A DNA stretch of 64,000 bases. Source: WLJO01 sp032117595 (lineage in GTDB: Bacteria > Actinomycetota > Acidimicrobiia > Acidimicrobiales > Ilumatobacteraceae). The notes under the pieces were generated by a model. That model was given only the letters and a program-made list of their open reading frames with translations, was not told where the DNA came from and made no database searches. Below, in pieces: positions 33,930-42,907 of the stretch. The position numbers and the translations under genes were made by a program. The stretch is taken from positions 1 through 64,000 of the forward strand of contig JAULYZ010000030.1 in assembly GCA_032117595.1 (NCBI GenBank), given 5' to 3'. Within the stretch, counting starts at the first letter, position 1. The number at the start of each line of letters is the position of its first letter.

Positions 33930-35401
33930 GCCCAGCGCCGCGAGCGTTCCACGGCCCGGCGCCATTCCCCGTGGAACAGGTCGCTGAAGGTTCGGTCGGG
34001 GTTCGGTTCGAAGGCGGCGTCGAGGTGCCAACGGCTGCTGATGGCGTCGAGCGAGGGCCACACACCCTCCGCAAGGCCGGCAAGGAACGCCGCACCGAGT
34101 GCCGTGGTCTCCTGATCGGCGGGTCGGTGTACGGGGACGCCGAGTTGGTCGGCCTGGAACTGCAGGAGCAGGTTCATCACCGATGCACCGCCGTCGACCC
34201 GCAGGGTGCCGATGGGAATACCCGACGACGTCGCCATGGCCTCGATCACATCGCGTGTCTGGTACGCCATGGCCTCCACCACGGCGCGAGCAAGATGTGA
34301 CCGGTTGACGCCGCGCGTGATGCCCACGATGGTGCCCCTCGCATACGGGTCCCACCACGGACTCCCGAGCCCGGTGAAGGCCGGCACGACGAACAAGCCG
34401 TTGGAATCGGAGACGGACTCCGCGAGCGGTCCGATCTCGGCGGCTGTGTCGATGACGCCGAGGCCGTCGCGCAACCACTGGATCGCTGCGCCGGTGACGA
34501 AGATCGCGCCCTCGAGTGCGTAGGTGGTCGATCCGTCCGCGAGCGTCCATGCGACGGTGGTGAGCATGCCCTCGGTGGGTGCCGGGCACTGGTCGCCCAC
34601 GTTCATGAGCACGAAACTCCCCGTGCCGAAGGTGTTCTTGGCCATCCCGGGCTCGAAACACGCCTGCCCGAACAATGCGGCCTGTTGATCGCCGGCGATA
34701 CCCGAGATGGGGATCCCTGCAGGGAGGCCCGAGGCGCTGTCGACGGTGCCGAACCGTCCGCTCGACGGCGCAACCCGAGGGAGGCTTGCGAGCGGGACAC
34801 CGAAGAGGTCACACAGCTCTTCGCTCCACGTGCGGGTGCGGAGGTCGAGCAGCATCGTGCGCGATGCGTTGGACGTATCGGTGGCGTGGACCCGACCAGC
34901 AGTGAGGTTCCAGAGCAGCCACGAGTCGATGGTTCCGAGGGCGAGGTCGTCGTTCGCCTCGACGGCTCCGGTACGGATCAGCCACTCCATCTTCGTTGCG
35001 GAGAAATACGGGTCGAGCACGAGCCCCGTGCTCTCGCGCACCATGGGCAGGACACCTACTGCAGCGAGTTCGTCGCAGCGACTCGCCGTGCGACGGTCCT
35101 GCCACACGATCGCTCGGGTGATCGGGCGTCCCGTCGAGCGGCTCCAGGCCACGACGGTCTCCCGTTGGTTGGTGATACCGATTGCGGCGACGTTGTCCAC
35201 CCCGACCTGACGGAGGACCTCGTCGAAGGTGGCCCGTACGGCATGCCAGATCTCGTCGGCATCGTGCTCGACCCACCCGGGCTGCGGGAAGTGTTGGGTG
35301 AACTCCCGGTACGACGAGACGGAGGGTCGATCGTCGTCGAACACCGCTCGAGTGCGGACTCCGGTGGTGCCGGCATCGATCGCGAGCGTTGCTCGGGCCA
35401 C
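33911..35401 (-). CDS. glpK: Glycerol kinase
   Basis: The 496-residue FGGY kinase phosphorylates glycerol to glycerol-3-phosphate. All E. coli GlpK glycerol contacts are present: Arg-Glu in GITNQRETVVAW, Trp in AIVWQDRRT, Tyr in LVLDPYFSATK, Asp in IAGDQQAALFGQ and Phe in FGTGSFVLMN. Nucleotide-site blocks PAFTGLGSPWWDPYARG and LRVDGGASVMNLLLQ also fit. GTG 35401 lies two bases after the small membrane-protein gene, so they form an operon. The last residues and stop are encoded by a 13-bp repeat. Confidence 0.95.
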   Translation of the reverse strand: MARATLAIDAGTTGVRTRAVFDDDRPSVSSYREFTQHFPQPGWVEHDADEIWHAVRATFDEVLRQVGVDNVAAIGITNQRETVVAWSRSTGRPITRAIVWQDRRTASRCDELAAVGVLPMVRESTGLVLDPYFSATKMEWLIRTGAVEANDDLALGTIDSWLLWNLTAGRVHATDTSNASRTMLLDLRTRTWSEELCDLFGVPLASLPRVAPSSGRFGTVDSASGLPAGIPISGIAGDQQAALFGQACFEPGMAKNTFGTGSFVLMNVGDQCPAPTEGMLTTVAWTLADGSTTYALEGAIFVTGAAIQWLRDGLGVIDTAAEIGPLAESVSDSNGLFVVPAFTGLGSPWWDPYARGTIVGITRGVNRSHLARAVVEAMAYQTRDVIEAMATSSGIPIGTLRVDGGASVMNLLLQFQADQLGVPVHRPADQETTALGAAFLAGLAEGVWPSLDAISSRWHLDAAFEPNPDRTFSDLFHGEWRRAVERSRRWATDDAG

Positions 35402-35403
35402 GT

Positions 35404-35796
35404 TCAGCGCTTACGGGTCTTGGTGGTGCGCCTCGGTCGATTGGTCGAACCGGTCGAGGTCCGTCGAGTCGGCGCTGGCCGGTATCGCTCGGGCTCGGGC
35501 GCAGGTCGTCCCTTCTTCTGCGCCCTCGCTGCCTCACGTGCCCGAATCCGCTCGGCGCGAACGGCAGCGAGTTCGCCGCGGGTCTTCAGGAATGCTGGAT
35601 CCCAGCCGAACTTGTAGAGCACCGAGATCAGGGCTGTGGTGACGACGATGGCAACGCCGAGCGCAACGAGCGACGAGACGATGTTGCTGCGCTGGAACAC
35701 CAGCAGGAATGCAGCGAAGAGGCCGACGTAGGCCAGTTCGAAGGTGAGCAGACGCCTCCAGGGCACGACACGGTCAGATTTCCACGGCACGCCCAC
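35404..35796 (-). CDS. Small membrane protein with basic C-terminal tail
   Basis: The 130-residue protein has two membrane helices (about 16-35 and 40-60) and then a strongly basic tail with an Ala/Arg helix and Pro/Arg/Thr-rich end (TKTRKR). It could bind nucleic acid or acidic lipids near the membrane. Family unknown. GTG 35796 gives a sensible start. It is directly upstream of glpK on the same strand. Confidence 0.6.
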   Translation of the reverse strand: MGVPWKSDRVVPWRRLLTFELAYVGLFAAFLLVFQRSNIVSSLVALGVAIVVTTALISVLYKFGWDPAFLKTRGELAAVRAERIRAREAARAQKKGRPAPEPERYRPAPTRRTSTGSTNRPRRTTKTRKR

Positions 35797-35855
35797 GTTC
35801 CTACCAGCGGGGCCGGTGCCTTCCCACCCCGTCCGGCGGCGAGTCCCGGGGAACG

Positions 35856-36890
35856 TCAGCTCGAGAAGGGGATGACGACGTCGTCGTAGAGCGATGTGTC
35901 GAGGGTGCGGGTGCGCGAGCCCGGAACCGACAACGGGATGCGGGTGATCTGGTGGTTCTGCAACGCCACCATGCTTCCGAACGCCCCGTCGTGAACGGCC
36001 TCGATGGCCGCAATACCGAAGCGGGTCGCCAGCACGCGGTCGAAAGCCGTGGGTGTTCCTCCGCGTTGGATGTGGCCGATCTGCACTACCCGAACCTCGA
36101 ATCCGGTGCGGTGCTCGATCTCGGGGGCGAGTCGCTGAGCGATTCCGGACAGCCGAACGTGACCGAAACGGTCGGTCTCGCGTGGCTCCACCTCCATCGT
36201 GCCGGGCAGCGGTTCGGCACCTTCGGCCACCACGATGATCGATGCATAGCGACCGCGCGCATGTCGGCGCTGGATGGCCTCGCAGAGGTTCTCGATGTCG
36301 AACGGTCGTTCCGGGACAAGGATCGAGGTCGCTCCCCCGGCAATGCCGGCATACGTTGCGATCCAGCCGGTGTGCCGGCCCATGACCTCCACGAGGATCA
36401 CGCGGTCGTGGCTCTCGGCAGTGGTGTGCAGTCGGTCGATGGCATCGGTGGCGATCTGCACCGCAGTGTGGAACCCGAAGGTCACCTCGGTGCCCTCCAC
36501 GTCGTTGTCGATGGTCTTGGGGACGCCGACCACTGGGACTCCGTGGTCACGGTGCAGTTCGTGGGCAACGGCGAGCGATCCGTTCCCGCCGATCACGATG
36601 AGGGCATCCATTGCGAACTCGCCGAGGATCTCGTTGACGTGTGACGGCCCTTCCGGCCAGTCGTAGGGGCTCCCGCGTCGGGTGCCGAGCACCGTCCCGC
36701 CGCGGGGGAGCGAGCCCCGCATCGTCTCGATGTCGAGGGTCATCGTGTCGCGGTTGCGAACGCCGTCCCACGCATCGCGGAAACCGATGACCTCGTCGTC
36801 GAACCGGTTCTCGGCGATGCGAACGATTGCGCGGATCACCGCATTGAGGCCGGGGCAATCGCCTCCCCCGGTGAGCACTCCGACGCGCAC
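35856..36890 (-). CDS. pfkA: 6-phosphofructokinase (PfkA family)
   Basis: The 344-residue enzyme phosphorylates fructose-6-phosphate in glycolysis. It has RVGVLTGGGDCPGLNAVIR, VPKTIDNDVEGTE with the catalytic aspartates, VEVMGRHTGWIA and VVQIGHIQRGGTPTAFD. The IGGNGS segment keeps Gly at the E. coli 104 position, which favours ATP over PPi, while Lys at 124 (PKTIDND) is the group III actinobacterial pattern. The usual Asp103 is Asn here. GTG 36890 is chosen because TATCCT lies seven bases before it and it gives the canonical N-terminus; GTG 36908 is the alternative. Confidence 0.92.
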   Translation of the reverse strand: MRVGVLTGGGDCPGLNAVIRAIVRIAENRFDDEVIGFRDAWDGVRNRDTMTLDIETMRGSLPRGGTVLGTRRGSPYDWPEGPSHVNEILGEFAMDALIVIGGNGSLAVAHELHRDHGVPVVGVPKTIDNDVEGTEVTFGFHTAVQIATDAIDRLHTTAESHDRVILVEVMGRHTGWIATYAGIAGGATSILVPERPFDIENLCEAIQRRHARGRYASIIVVAEGAEPLPGTMEVEPRETDRFGHVRLSGIAQRLAPEIEHRTGFEVRVVQIGHIQRGGTPTAFDRVLATRFGIAAIEAVHDGAFGSMVALQNHQITRIPLSVPGSRTRTLDTSLYDDVVIPFSS

Positions 36891-36903
36891 AGGGTGAAGG
36901 ATA
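36891..36903 (-). promoter_or_regulatory. Leaderless-type promoter (-10 TATCCT)
   Basis: TATCCT (36903-36898, minus strand), seven bases, then GTG 36890. This is the best support for the pfkA start. Confidence 0.5.
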
Positions 36904-36974
36904 CCCACGCGGTCGTCAGGGGTATCCGCAGGGCTTGGCAGTACCGGTGTCTGTCGCCTGCACCCGGTTCGTCG

Positions 36975-37586
36975 TCAGCCGTCGCTGGTCGCGTACTCGA
37001 TGTTGCGATCCAGGAAGTCGTAGATCGACAACGGGTCGCGCGTGGTGGTGCCCGTGCCGGTGGGCCAGTCCTGCGGGTCGCCCTCCACGACGAGACGTAC
37101 CCGGCGCACTCCGTCGGCCCGGGTGGCAGTGAACACCAACTGGGCGACGGCATCGACGAGCACGCCGCCGGCGCTCGAGAGGAAGTCGGCGCTCAGGTCG
37201 ATGGTGAGTGTGCCCTGGCTGTCGAGTGACGCGTCGAGCAGAACGGTGCCTGCGGGGACGGCAGTCCGTAGGCCCGTTGACGTGCGCTCCTCCTCGGTCG
37301 GTCCCTCGAGGAGTCGGGTGATGAGCGCCGCAGGATCGTTCGTGACGGAGCGGCCAACGCCGACCAGTGGTGCAATCGCCGCTTCACCCGGAGGGCCGAG
37401 GAAGAACACCGTCGACCCACTGCCGGGCTGTGCCGAACCATCGGGTGGCGTGGTGGGCACCGTGGGTCGCTCGGCGGGCAGGACGTCGCTGGGCTGGTCG
37501 TCCGCACGGATCCCGCACGATGCCGCCAGAGCACCGACGGCGAGAGTTGCGGAGCAGAAGCGGGCAAGGCGGCGGAGTCGAGTCAT
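36975..37586 (-). CDS. GerMN-domain lipoprotein, short LpqB-like
   Basis: The 203-residue lipoprotein has a signal peptide (MTRLRRLARFCSATLAVGAL) ending in a weak lipobox AASC, a Pro/Thr linker and a GerMN domain (TVFFLGPPGEAAIAPLVGV, ITRLLEGPTEEER, LTIDLSADFLSSAGG, QLVFTATRADGVRRVRLVV). LpqB of mycobacteria, encoded after mtrB, has GerMN followed by a large beta-propeller of about 350 residues; here the propeller is missing. ATG 37586 overlaps the mtrB stop (ATGA). Its likely role is to tune MtrB. Confidence 0.85.
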   Translation of the reverse strand: MTRLRRLARFCSATLAVGALAASCGIRADDQPSDVLPAERPTVPTTPPDGSAQPGSGSTVFFLGPPGEAAIAPLVGVGRSVTNDPAALITRLLEGPTEEERTSTGLRTAVPAGTVLLDASLDSQGTLTIDLSADFLSSAGGVLVDAVAQLVFTATRADGVRRVRLVVEGDPQDWPTGTGTTTRDPLSIYDFLDRNIEYATSDG

Positions 37587-39088
37587 ACGGTGATCTCCTC
37601 GGCCGGGAGCTCGATGACGAATCGTGCACCGGGTTCGCCGTCGGAGCGGTCCTCCACCCACACGCGCCCGCCGTGGAGACGGACGTGCTCACTGACGAGA
37701 GCAAGCCCGAGCCCGGCGCCCTCGCTGGTTGCGCGTCGGCCTGCAGCACCGCCCCGGGCGAAACGCTCGAAGACGAGCGCTCGTTCCTCGAGGGGCACCC
37801 CGGGTCCCTCGTCCTCGACGGCGATCCAGACGTTGCCGACGGGCTCGGGTTCGTCAGCCTCGGTGACGAAGACATGCACCGCTCCGGCACCGTGGATGCG
37901 TGCGTTGTCGATCAGGTTCGCGATGGCGCGAGCGAGCCGTCGTCGGTCGCCGCGCATCGCCATGCGCTCGCCTCGCTCGGAGACCGTCACGGGTGCGTCG
38001 CGGAGGCTGCTGACGCTGACCGCCTGGCGAACGAACTCGCCGGACAGGAGGTCGTCAAGGTTGAGGTGGACTGCGCCGGCATCGAAGCGGCTGATCTCGA
38101 GGAGGTCTTCCACCAGTCCCTGGAACCGAGCGACGTCGCCCACGAGCAGGTCGAGTGCCGTCTGGGCGCGTTCGGGCATGTCGTCGCGACGCGCCTGAAG
38201 CACCTCGACCGATGCTGCGAGGGTCATGAGGGGCGAGCGCAGTTCGTGGCTCACGTCGGACGCGAAGCGGGCGTCGCGCTCGAGCCGTTGCTGGAGTGCT
38301 GCTGCCATCTCGTTGAACGAGGTGGCGAGGGCCATGAGATCGGGGTCACCGCCCGGGTCGAGGCGGGTGTCGAGGCGGCCTCCGGCGATGGCCTGTGCCG
38401 CCTGTGCTGCATCGGCGAGTGGTCGGACGGCTCGGCGCGCGGCGAGCGCGCCGAGCAGTAGGCCGAGCGAGGTGGTAATGACCCCTGCGCCGACGAGCGC
38501 ACGCCCGACACTGTTGAGTGTGGAGTGGAGCTCGCCGAGGCTCGAGAACTCGAAGTAACTCGCGTCAACCTGTTGCAGGGGGATTCCGACGGCGATCACC
38601 GGCTCGCCGCGAACGATCGTCACCATCCGCGCTGCGGTCCCGTCGGTGTTGATGCGCACCTTGAGCGACCCCGGGAGAGCGTTCGGCCCGAAGTCTGCGC
38701 GGGCCGCGTACCAGTTGCCGCGGTAGAAGAGGACCGGCCGTTCGACGCCCAGTGTCTGCAGGCGCGAGAGAAGGTCGCTGAGATCGGCAGGGTTCGATTT
38801 CAGTTCGGCTGTGACGATGCTTGCGTTCTTGTAGGCGTCGGTGAGTGCTGATTGGTCCCGCTGTTTGACGAGTCGGCTCTTGGTGAAGCTGTACGTGGTG
38901 GCTGCGAGGAACGCCGACAGGGCGAGTCCGCCGAGCGCGAACGAGAGCAGGATTCGGGTGCGCAGGGAGATGCGCCGGAGGCGGAAGCGATCGACCGCAG
39001 AGAGCCCGAACCGGACTGTCCGCTGCAGCGCCCCGGTGTCGGGCGGGACGACGTCGGTCGGTTGGCCCGACGTCTCGACGTCGCTCAC
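37583..39088 (-). CDS. mtrB: Sensor histidine kinase, MtrB-like
   Basis: The 501-residue kinase has two membrane helices (about 45-66 and 195-220) around an external sensor domain. A HAMP segment follows (RPLADAAQAAQAIAGGRLD), then HisKA with FASDVSHELRSPLMTLAASV (phospho-His), an N-box LIDNARIHG, and G boxes VEDEGPGVP and GAGLGLALVSEHVRLHGG. In actinobacteria MtrB controls cell-wall and division genes through MtrA. GTG 39088 lies seven bases after the mtrA stop. The stop overlaps the LpqB-like gene. Confidence 0.88.
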   Translation of the reverse strand: MSDVETSGQPTDVVPPDTGALQRTVRFGLSAVDRFRLRRISLRTRILLSFALGGLALSAFLAATTYSFTKSRLVKQRDQSALTDAYKNASIVTAELKSNPADLSDLLSRLQTLGVERPVLFYRGNWYAARADFGPNALPGSLKVRINTDGTAARMVTIVRGEPVIAVGIPLQQVDASYFEFSSLGELHSTLNSVGRALVGAGVITTSLGLLLGALAARRAVRPLADAAQAAQAIAGGRLDTRLDPGGDPDLMALATSFNEMAAALQQRLERDARFASDVSHELRSPLMTLAASVEVLQARRDDMPERAQTALDLLVGDVARFQGLVEDLLEISRFDAGAVHLNLDDLLSGEFVRQAVSVSSLRDAPVTVSERGERMAMRGDRRRLARAIANLIDNARIHGAGAVHVFVTEADEPEPVGNVWIAVEDEGPGVPLEERALVFERFARGGAAGRRATSEGAGLGLALVSEHVRLHGGRVWVEDRSDGEPGARFVIELPAEEITV

Positions 39089-39095
39089 GCTGCGC

Positions 39096-39785
39096 TCACG
39101 ACTGGAGTCGGTAACCGAGACCGCGAACCGTGACGACGTGCCGCGGGTTCGCTGCGTCTGCCTCGACCTTGGTACGGAGACGGCGGACGTGCACGTCGAC
39201 GAGTCGACCGTCGCCGAAGTAGTCGTAACCCCAAACCTTGTCGAGCAGTTCCTCGCGGGAGAACACGCGGCCCGGGTTCTGGGCCAACTCGCAGAGCAAC
39301 CGGAACTCGGTCTTGGTGAGGTGGACCTCGTGCCCCCCGAGGTTCACCTTCCCCTCGTCGGGAACGATCTCGAGGTCGCCGAAGATGAGTCGGGCGTGAG
39401 CGGGGCTCACGGGCCGCACACGACGGAGCAACGCCCGGATGCGGGCGGAGAGTTCTTTCGGCGCGAACGGCTTGGTGAGATAGTCGTCCGCCCCGGCCTC
39501 GAGGCCGGCTACGACGTCGTGTGTATCGACACGTGCCGTCACCATGACGATCGGAACGTCACTCGTGCGGCGGATGGTTCTGCACAGCTCGAAACCGTCG
39601 ATACCGGGGAGCATGATGTCGATGAGCACCACATCGCTGGGCTGGCGGTGGAAAAGCTCGATGGCGGTCTCGCCGTCCGCGGCCTCGTCGACCACCCACC
39701 CCTCGTCCTCGAGTGCGAGTTTCACGGCAGCCCGGATCCGCTCGTCGTCCTCCACCGTCAGGATGCGCGTACCCACGGCCGTCAT
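39096..39785 (-). CDS. mtrA: OmpR-family response regulator, MtrA-like
   Basis: The 229-residue regulator has a receiver domain (ILTVEDDERIRAAVKLALE, phosphorylated Asp56 in VLIDIMLPGIDG, switch Lys in TKPFAPKELSARIRALL). The OmpR winged helix follows (LIFGDLEIVPDEGKVNLGG, GRLVDVHVRRLRTKVE, VVTVRGLGYRLQS). Gene order mtrA-mtrB-GerMN lipoprotein supports the MtrA name. ATG 39785 is set by the receiver start; the frame continues upstream without a better start. Confidence 0.88.
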   Translation of the reverse strand: MTAVGTRILTVEDDERIRAAVKLALEDEGWVVDEAADGETAIELFHRQPSDVVLIDIMLPGIDGFELCRTIRRTSDVPIVMVTARVDTHDVVAGLEAGADDYLTKPFAPKELSARIRALLRRVRPVSPAHARLIFGDLEIVPDEGKVNLGGHEVHLTKTEFRLLCELAQNPGRVFSREELLDKVWGYDYFGDGRLVDVHVRRLRTKVEADAANPRHVVTVRGLGYRLQS

Positions 39786-39893
39786 CCTAGGTGTCGGCCG
39801 ACTCGCGTGCCGGACTCGCGTCGACTCAGTGTTCCGGGTTCGAGAGCGCGAGCGTCCGCATCCGGTGCGACGCAGCACGTGCAACGCGAATGC

Positions 39894-40727
39894 TCACGCT
39901 CCCGCAGGGTCGATCGATCCGATCAGTTCGACGAGCGGCCCGAACAAGGCCGGGTTCGCCACGAGCACCGAGCCCGGATGCACCGGTCCGCCGTCGAGAC
40001 GTCCCACCCTGCAACCGGCCTCGCGAGCGATGACCTCGCCCGCAGCGAGGTCCCATGGGTTGAGGTACTCCTCGAAATAGGCGTCGACCCGTCCCGAGGC
40101 CGTGTAGCAGAGGTCGGGGGCCGCTGCGCCGAGACGGCGGATGTCTCGGATCCGGTCGATCATCGCAGCGACGCGGGCGGCCTGGCGGCTTCGTCGCTCA
40201 GGCTGGTAGGAGAAGCCGGTTGCGACGAGTGCAGCACCGAGTTCATCGGTGCGTGAGCAGACAATCGTTCGACCGTTGCAGAACGCGCCTCCTCCGCGTC
40301 GGGCGCTGAACACTTCGTCCAACGAGGGTATGACCACTGCGCCGACGAGTGGCCCCTCTGCGTCCCGCGCGGCGATCGAGACCGCGAAGCCGGCAAGTCC
40401 GTAGAGGAAGTTGGTCGTCCCGTCGATCGGGTCGATGAGCCACTCGACTCCTGAAGAGCCCCGATGGTCAGAGCCCTCCTCGCCGAGAATGCCGTCGTCG
40501 GGGCGTGCGTCCAGGATCCGGTCCACGATGAGGCGTTCGCTCAGGCGGTCGTACTCGGTGACCATGTCGGTTGGGGAGGACTTGGAGGTCACGTCGGTGA
40601 GACCGCTGCGACGCCCGTCGGCAATCAAACGGCCCGCAGCACGACCGATGTCGATGGCAAGGTCGACGAGTGCGTCCGGGTTGTCCGGGACGCGGGTCAA
40701 CGCGGTCGGTCCTGCAGTTCGCGCCAC
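39894..40727 (-). CDS. Inositol monophosphatase family protein
   Basis: The 277-residue Mg-dependent phosphatase has metal-site motifs LGEEGSDHRG, WLIDPIDGTTNFLYG (DPxDGT) and LNPWDLAAGEVIAREAG. The substrate could be inositol-1-phosphate, histidinol phosphate or PAP; the family does not allow a finer call. GTG 40727 overlaps the end of the small membrane-protein gene upstream by 31 bases; an inner start cannot be excluded. Confidence 0.88.
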   Translation of the reverse strand: MARTAGPTALTRVPDNPDALVDLAIDIGRAAGRLIADGRRSGLTDVTSKSSPTDMVTEYDRLSERLIVDRILDARPDDGILGEEGSDHRGSSGVEWLIDPIDGTTNFLYGLAGFAVSIAARDAEGPLVGAVVIPSLDEVFSARRGGGAFCNGRTIVCSRTDELGAALVATGFSYQPERRSRQAARVAAMIDRIRDIRRLGAAAPDLCYTASGRVDAYFEEYLNPWDLAAGEVIAREAGCRVGRLDGGPVHPGSVLVANPALFGPLVELIGSIDPAGA

Positions 40728-40999
40728 TCACCCATGGCCCGGAGGACCAGTACGGCGACCACGGCCGTGCCCGCTGCGGCAAGAATCGCTCCGATCGCCC
40801 CGCCGAGTGCCTTGGCGGTCGAGCAGTCGCCGGTGCACTGGACGTTGACGAGGCCGAACCCGATCAGGCCCCCTGCGCCGCCGCCGATGAGGATCGCGAG
40901 GAACGCCATGGCGCGTGCGGTGCGCGAGGGCAGTGCAGACAGCGACGAGGGTGCCGGTGGCGGTGCGCCGTTCGGGGGTTGGAGTGTCGAGTCGGGCAC
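40697..40999 (-). CDS. Small membrane protein, two helices, unknown
   Basis: The 100-residue protein has a Pro-rich cytoplasmic head (LQPPNGAPPPAPSSLS), two hydrophobic helices (about 30-52 and 66-86) separated by VQCTGDCSTAK with two cysteines facing out, and a short basic tail. It is not recognised. GTG 40999 is fixed by a -10 box TACGAT (41011-41006) with six bases before the start. Confidence 0.55.
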   Translation of the reverse strand: MPDSTLQPPNGAPPPAPSSLSALPSRTARAMAFLAILIGGGAGGLIGFGLVNVQCTGDCSTAKALGGAIGAILAAAGTAVVAVLVLRAMGEWRELQDRPR

Positions 41000-41011
41000 A
41001 CGAGCATCGTA
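41000..41011 (-). promoter_or_regulatory. Leaderless-type promoter (-10 TACGAT)
   Basis: TACGAT on the minus strand (41011-41006) is followed by six bases and GTG 40999. Confidence 0.4.
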
Positions 41012-41129
41012 GGGGTGGTACCGGGGGAGCGATGCGTTGTGCTCATGCGCCGACATCTCACGGGCGCACGCGCCGCGGGCGCTCACGAACAGGCGTTCGT
41101 CGGCGGGTGCGGCATGGCAGACTGATGCC

Positions 41130-41630
41130 GTGCGTGAGTGGTTGGTCGCGGGTGCCTTGATCGAGAACTCGAACTCGATCCTGCTCGTGGCGAACCGGCG
41201 GATGAACGGGAGCGTCGACTGGACCCCGCCCGGCGGCGTGATCGATCCCGAGGATCCCACCGTGCTTCATGGCCTCACGCGCGAGGTCAAGGAAGAGACC
41301 GGACTGGTCGTGCTCGCGTGGGACGGTCCGTGCTACGAGGTGCACGTTGAAGCACCCGGTCTGGGCTGGCGGATGCGGGTCGAGGCGTGGCGTGCCACTC
41401 GGGTGACCGGTGAGCTCGCCATCGACGACCCTGACGGCATCGTCGAGGAGGTTCGGTACGTCGAACACGACGAGTGCCGGCTCCTGCTCGGGGAGGTTGC
41501 GCCGTGGGTGCGCGACCCGGTGCACGAGTGGATAGAGGGTCGCTGGGCAGACCGACGTGTCTACCGCTATGCAGTGAGGGGATCGAACCGGGCCACCTCG
41601 ACGGTCGTCCGCCTCACGGATCCGGCGTGA
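41130..41630 (+). CDS. Nudix hydrolase
   Basis: The 166-residue protein has a Nudix box, PPGGVIDPEDP followed by REVKEETGLVV, with one extra residue relative to the strict GX5EX7REUXEEXGU spacing. It begins EWLVAGALIENSNSILLVAN, as in nucleotide-pool sanitising or capping-type Nudix enzymes. Substrate is not predictable. GTG 41130 is used. Its stop overlaps the GTG of dinB (GTGA). Confidence 0.85.
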   Translation: MREWLVAGALIENSNSILLVANRRMNGSVDWTPPGGVIDPEDPTVLHGLTREVKEETGLVVLAWDGPCYEVHVEAPGLGWRMRVEAWRATRVTGELAIDDPDGIVEEVRYVEHDECRLLLGEVAPWVRDPVHEWIEGRWADRRVYRYAVRGSNRATSTVVRLTDPA

Positions 41631-42907
41631 CCCGGACCATTCTCCACGTGGACATGGACGCGTTCTATGTGTCCGTCGAACTATTGAGGCGTCCCGAGCT
41701 ACGCGGTCAGCCCGTGGTGGTGGGAGGAACCGGTGAGCGGGGTGTGGTGGCGGCTGCGTCGTACGAGGCACGGCGGTTCGGCGTGCAGAGCGCGATGCCG
41801 GCGGTGCTGGCGAGGCGAATGTGCCCCCACGCGGTGTTCCTGCCGGGAGACCATGCGCACTACGCAGAGGTGTCACGATCAGTCTTCGCCGTGTTCCACG
41901 AGTTCACGCCGTTGGTGGAGGGGCTGTCGCTCGACGAGGCCTTTCTCGACGTCACTGGTGCTCGCCGACTGCTCGGCGACGGTCCCGATCTGGCGCACCG
42001 CGTGCGACAGCGCGTGCTGGAGGCCACGGGTCTCACCTGCTCGGTGGGGTGCGCCCCCAACAAGTTCCTCGCCAAGCTCGCGTCGGAGTCCGCAAAGCCG
42101 CGAGCATCCTCGGCCGGGGTGGAACCCGGACACGGCGTCGTCCAGGTCGAGGTGGGCCGCGAGTTGGCGTTTCTTCACCCGCTCCCGGTGCAGTCGCTGT
42201 GGGGTGTGGGTCCCGCAACACTCGAGCGTCTGCACCGTCTCGGGGTGGTGTCGGTCGGCGACCTCGCAGCACTCGATCCCTCGGTCCTCGTCGGCGCAGT
42301 CGGTCGAGCGCACGGGACCCACCTTGCAGCCTTGGCTCGCGGTGTCGACCAGCGTCCGGTCGAGCCGGATCGAGCGGTCAAGTCGATCGGCCACGAGGAG
42401 ACCTTCGCCCGTGACCTGATGTCGCAGGAGGAGGTGTGGGGTGAGGTGGTCCGTCTGGCCGACGCCGTGGCCTCCCGGCTGCGTCACGCAGGGGTAGGGG
42501 CGCGCACCTTGAACCTCAAGATCCGCTTCAACACCTTTGCGACCATCACCCGATCGGTCACCCTTCCCGGGGCGGTTGCCACGGGACCGGCGATCTGCGC
42601 AGCGGTCGAACCCTTGCTCGCAGCAGTCGACGTCACGGCGGGCGTCCGGCTCGTGGGGGTGAGCGGCTCGAACCTCGGCCCCGTCTCTGAGCAGTTGACC
42701 CTGTTTGACGCCGTCGGGGGCGCCGAGGAGTCGGACCGGCGCCGCGCGAACGGACCGGCCGACTGGTCGTCGGCGAGCGAGGCCCTCGACAGCATCCGTT
42801 CCCGCTTCGGGAGCGACGCCATCGGCCCTGCTCGATCGATGCGCGACGGCACGGTCCGTCCGGTGCGTCCCGGTGAGCAGCAGTGGGGCCCCGACCGGTC
42901 GCCCTGA
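41627..42907 (+). CDS. dinB: DNA polymerase IV (Y family, DinB)
   Basis: The 426-residue translesion polymerase has HVDMDAFYVSVE (metal Asp), EGLSLDEAFLDVTG (catalytic Ser-Leu-Asp-Glu-Ala), SVGCAPNKFLAKLASESAKP and the finger helix-hairpin-helix (LWGVGPATLERLHRLG). A beta-clamp binding motif QLTLFD lies near the C-terminus. It copies past DNA lesions at low fidelity. It is translationally coupled to a Nudix gene. A 14-bp triple repeat follows the stop. Confidence 0.94.
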   Translation: MTRTILHVDMDAFYVSVELLRRPELRGQPVVVGGTGERGVVAAASYEARRFGVQSAMPAVLARRMCPHAVFLPGDHAHYAEVSRSVFAVFHEFTPLVEGLSLDEAFLDVTGARRLLGDGPDLAHRVRQRVLEATGLTCSVGCAPNKFLAKLASESAKPRASSAGVEPGHGVVQVEVGRELAFLHPLPVQSLWGVGPATLERLHRLGVVSVGDLAALDPSVLVGAVGRAHGTHLAALARGVDQRPVEPDRAVKSIGHEETFARDLMSQEEVWGEVVRLADAVASRLRHAGVGARTLNLKIRFNTFATITRSVTLPGAVATGPAICAAVEPLLAAVDVTAGVRLVGVSGSNLGPVSEQLTLFDAVGGAEESDRRRANGPADWSSASEALDSIRSRFGSDAIGPARSMRDGTVRPVRPGEQQWGPDRSP

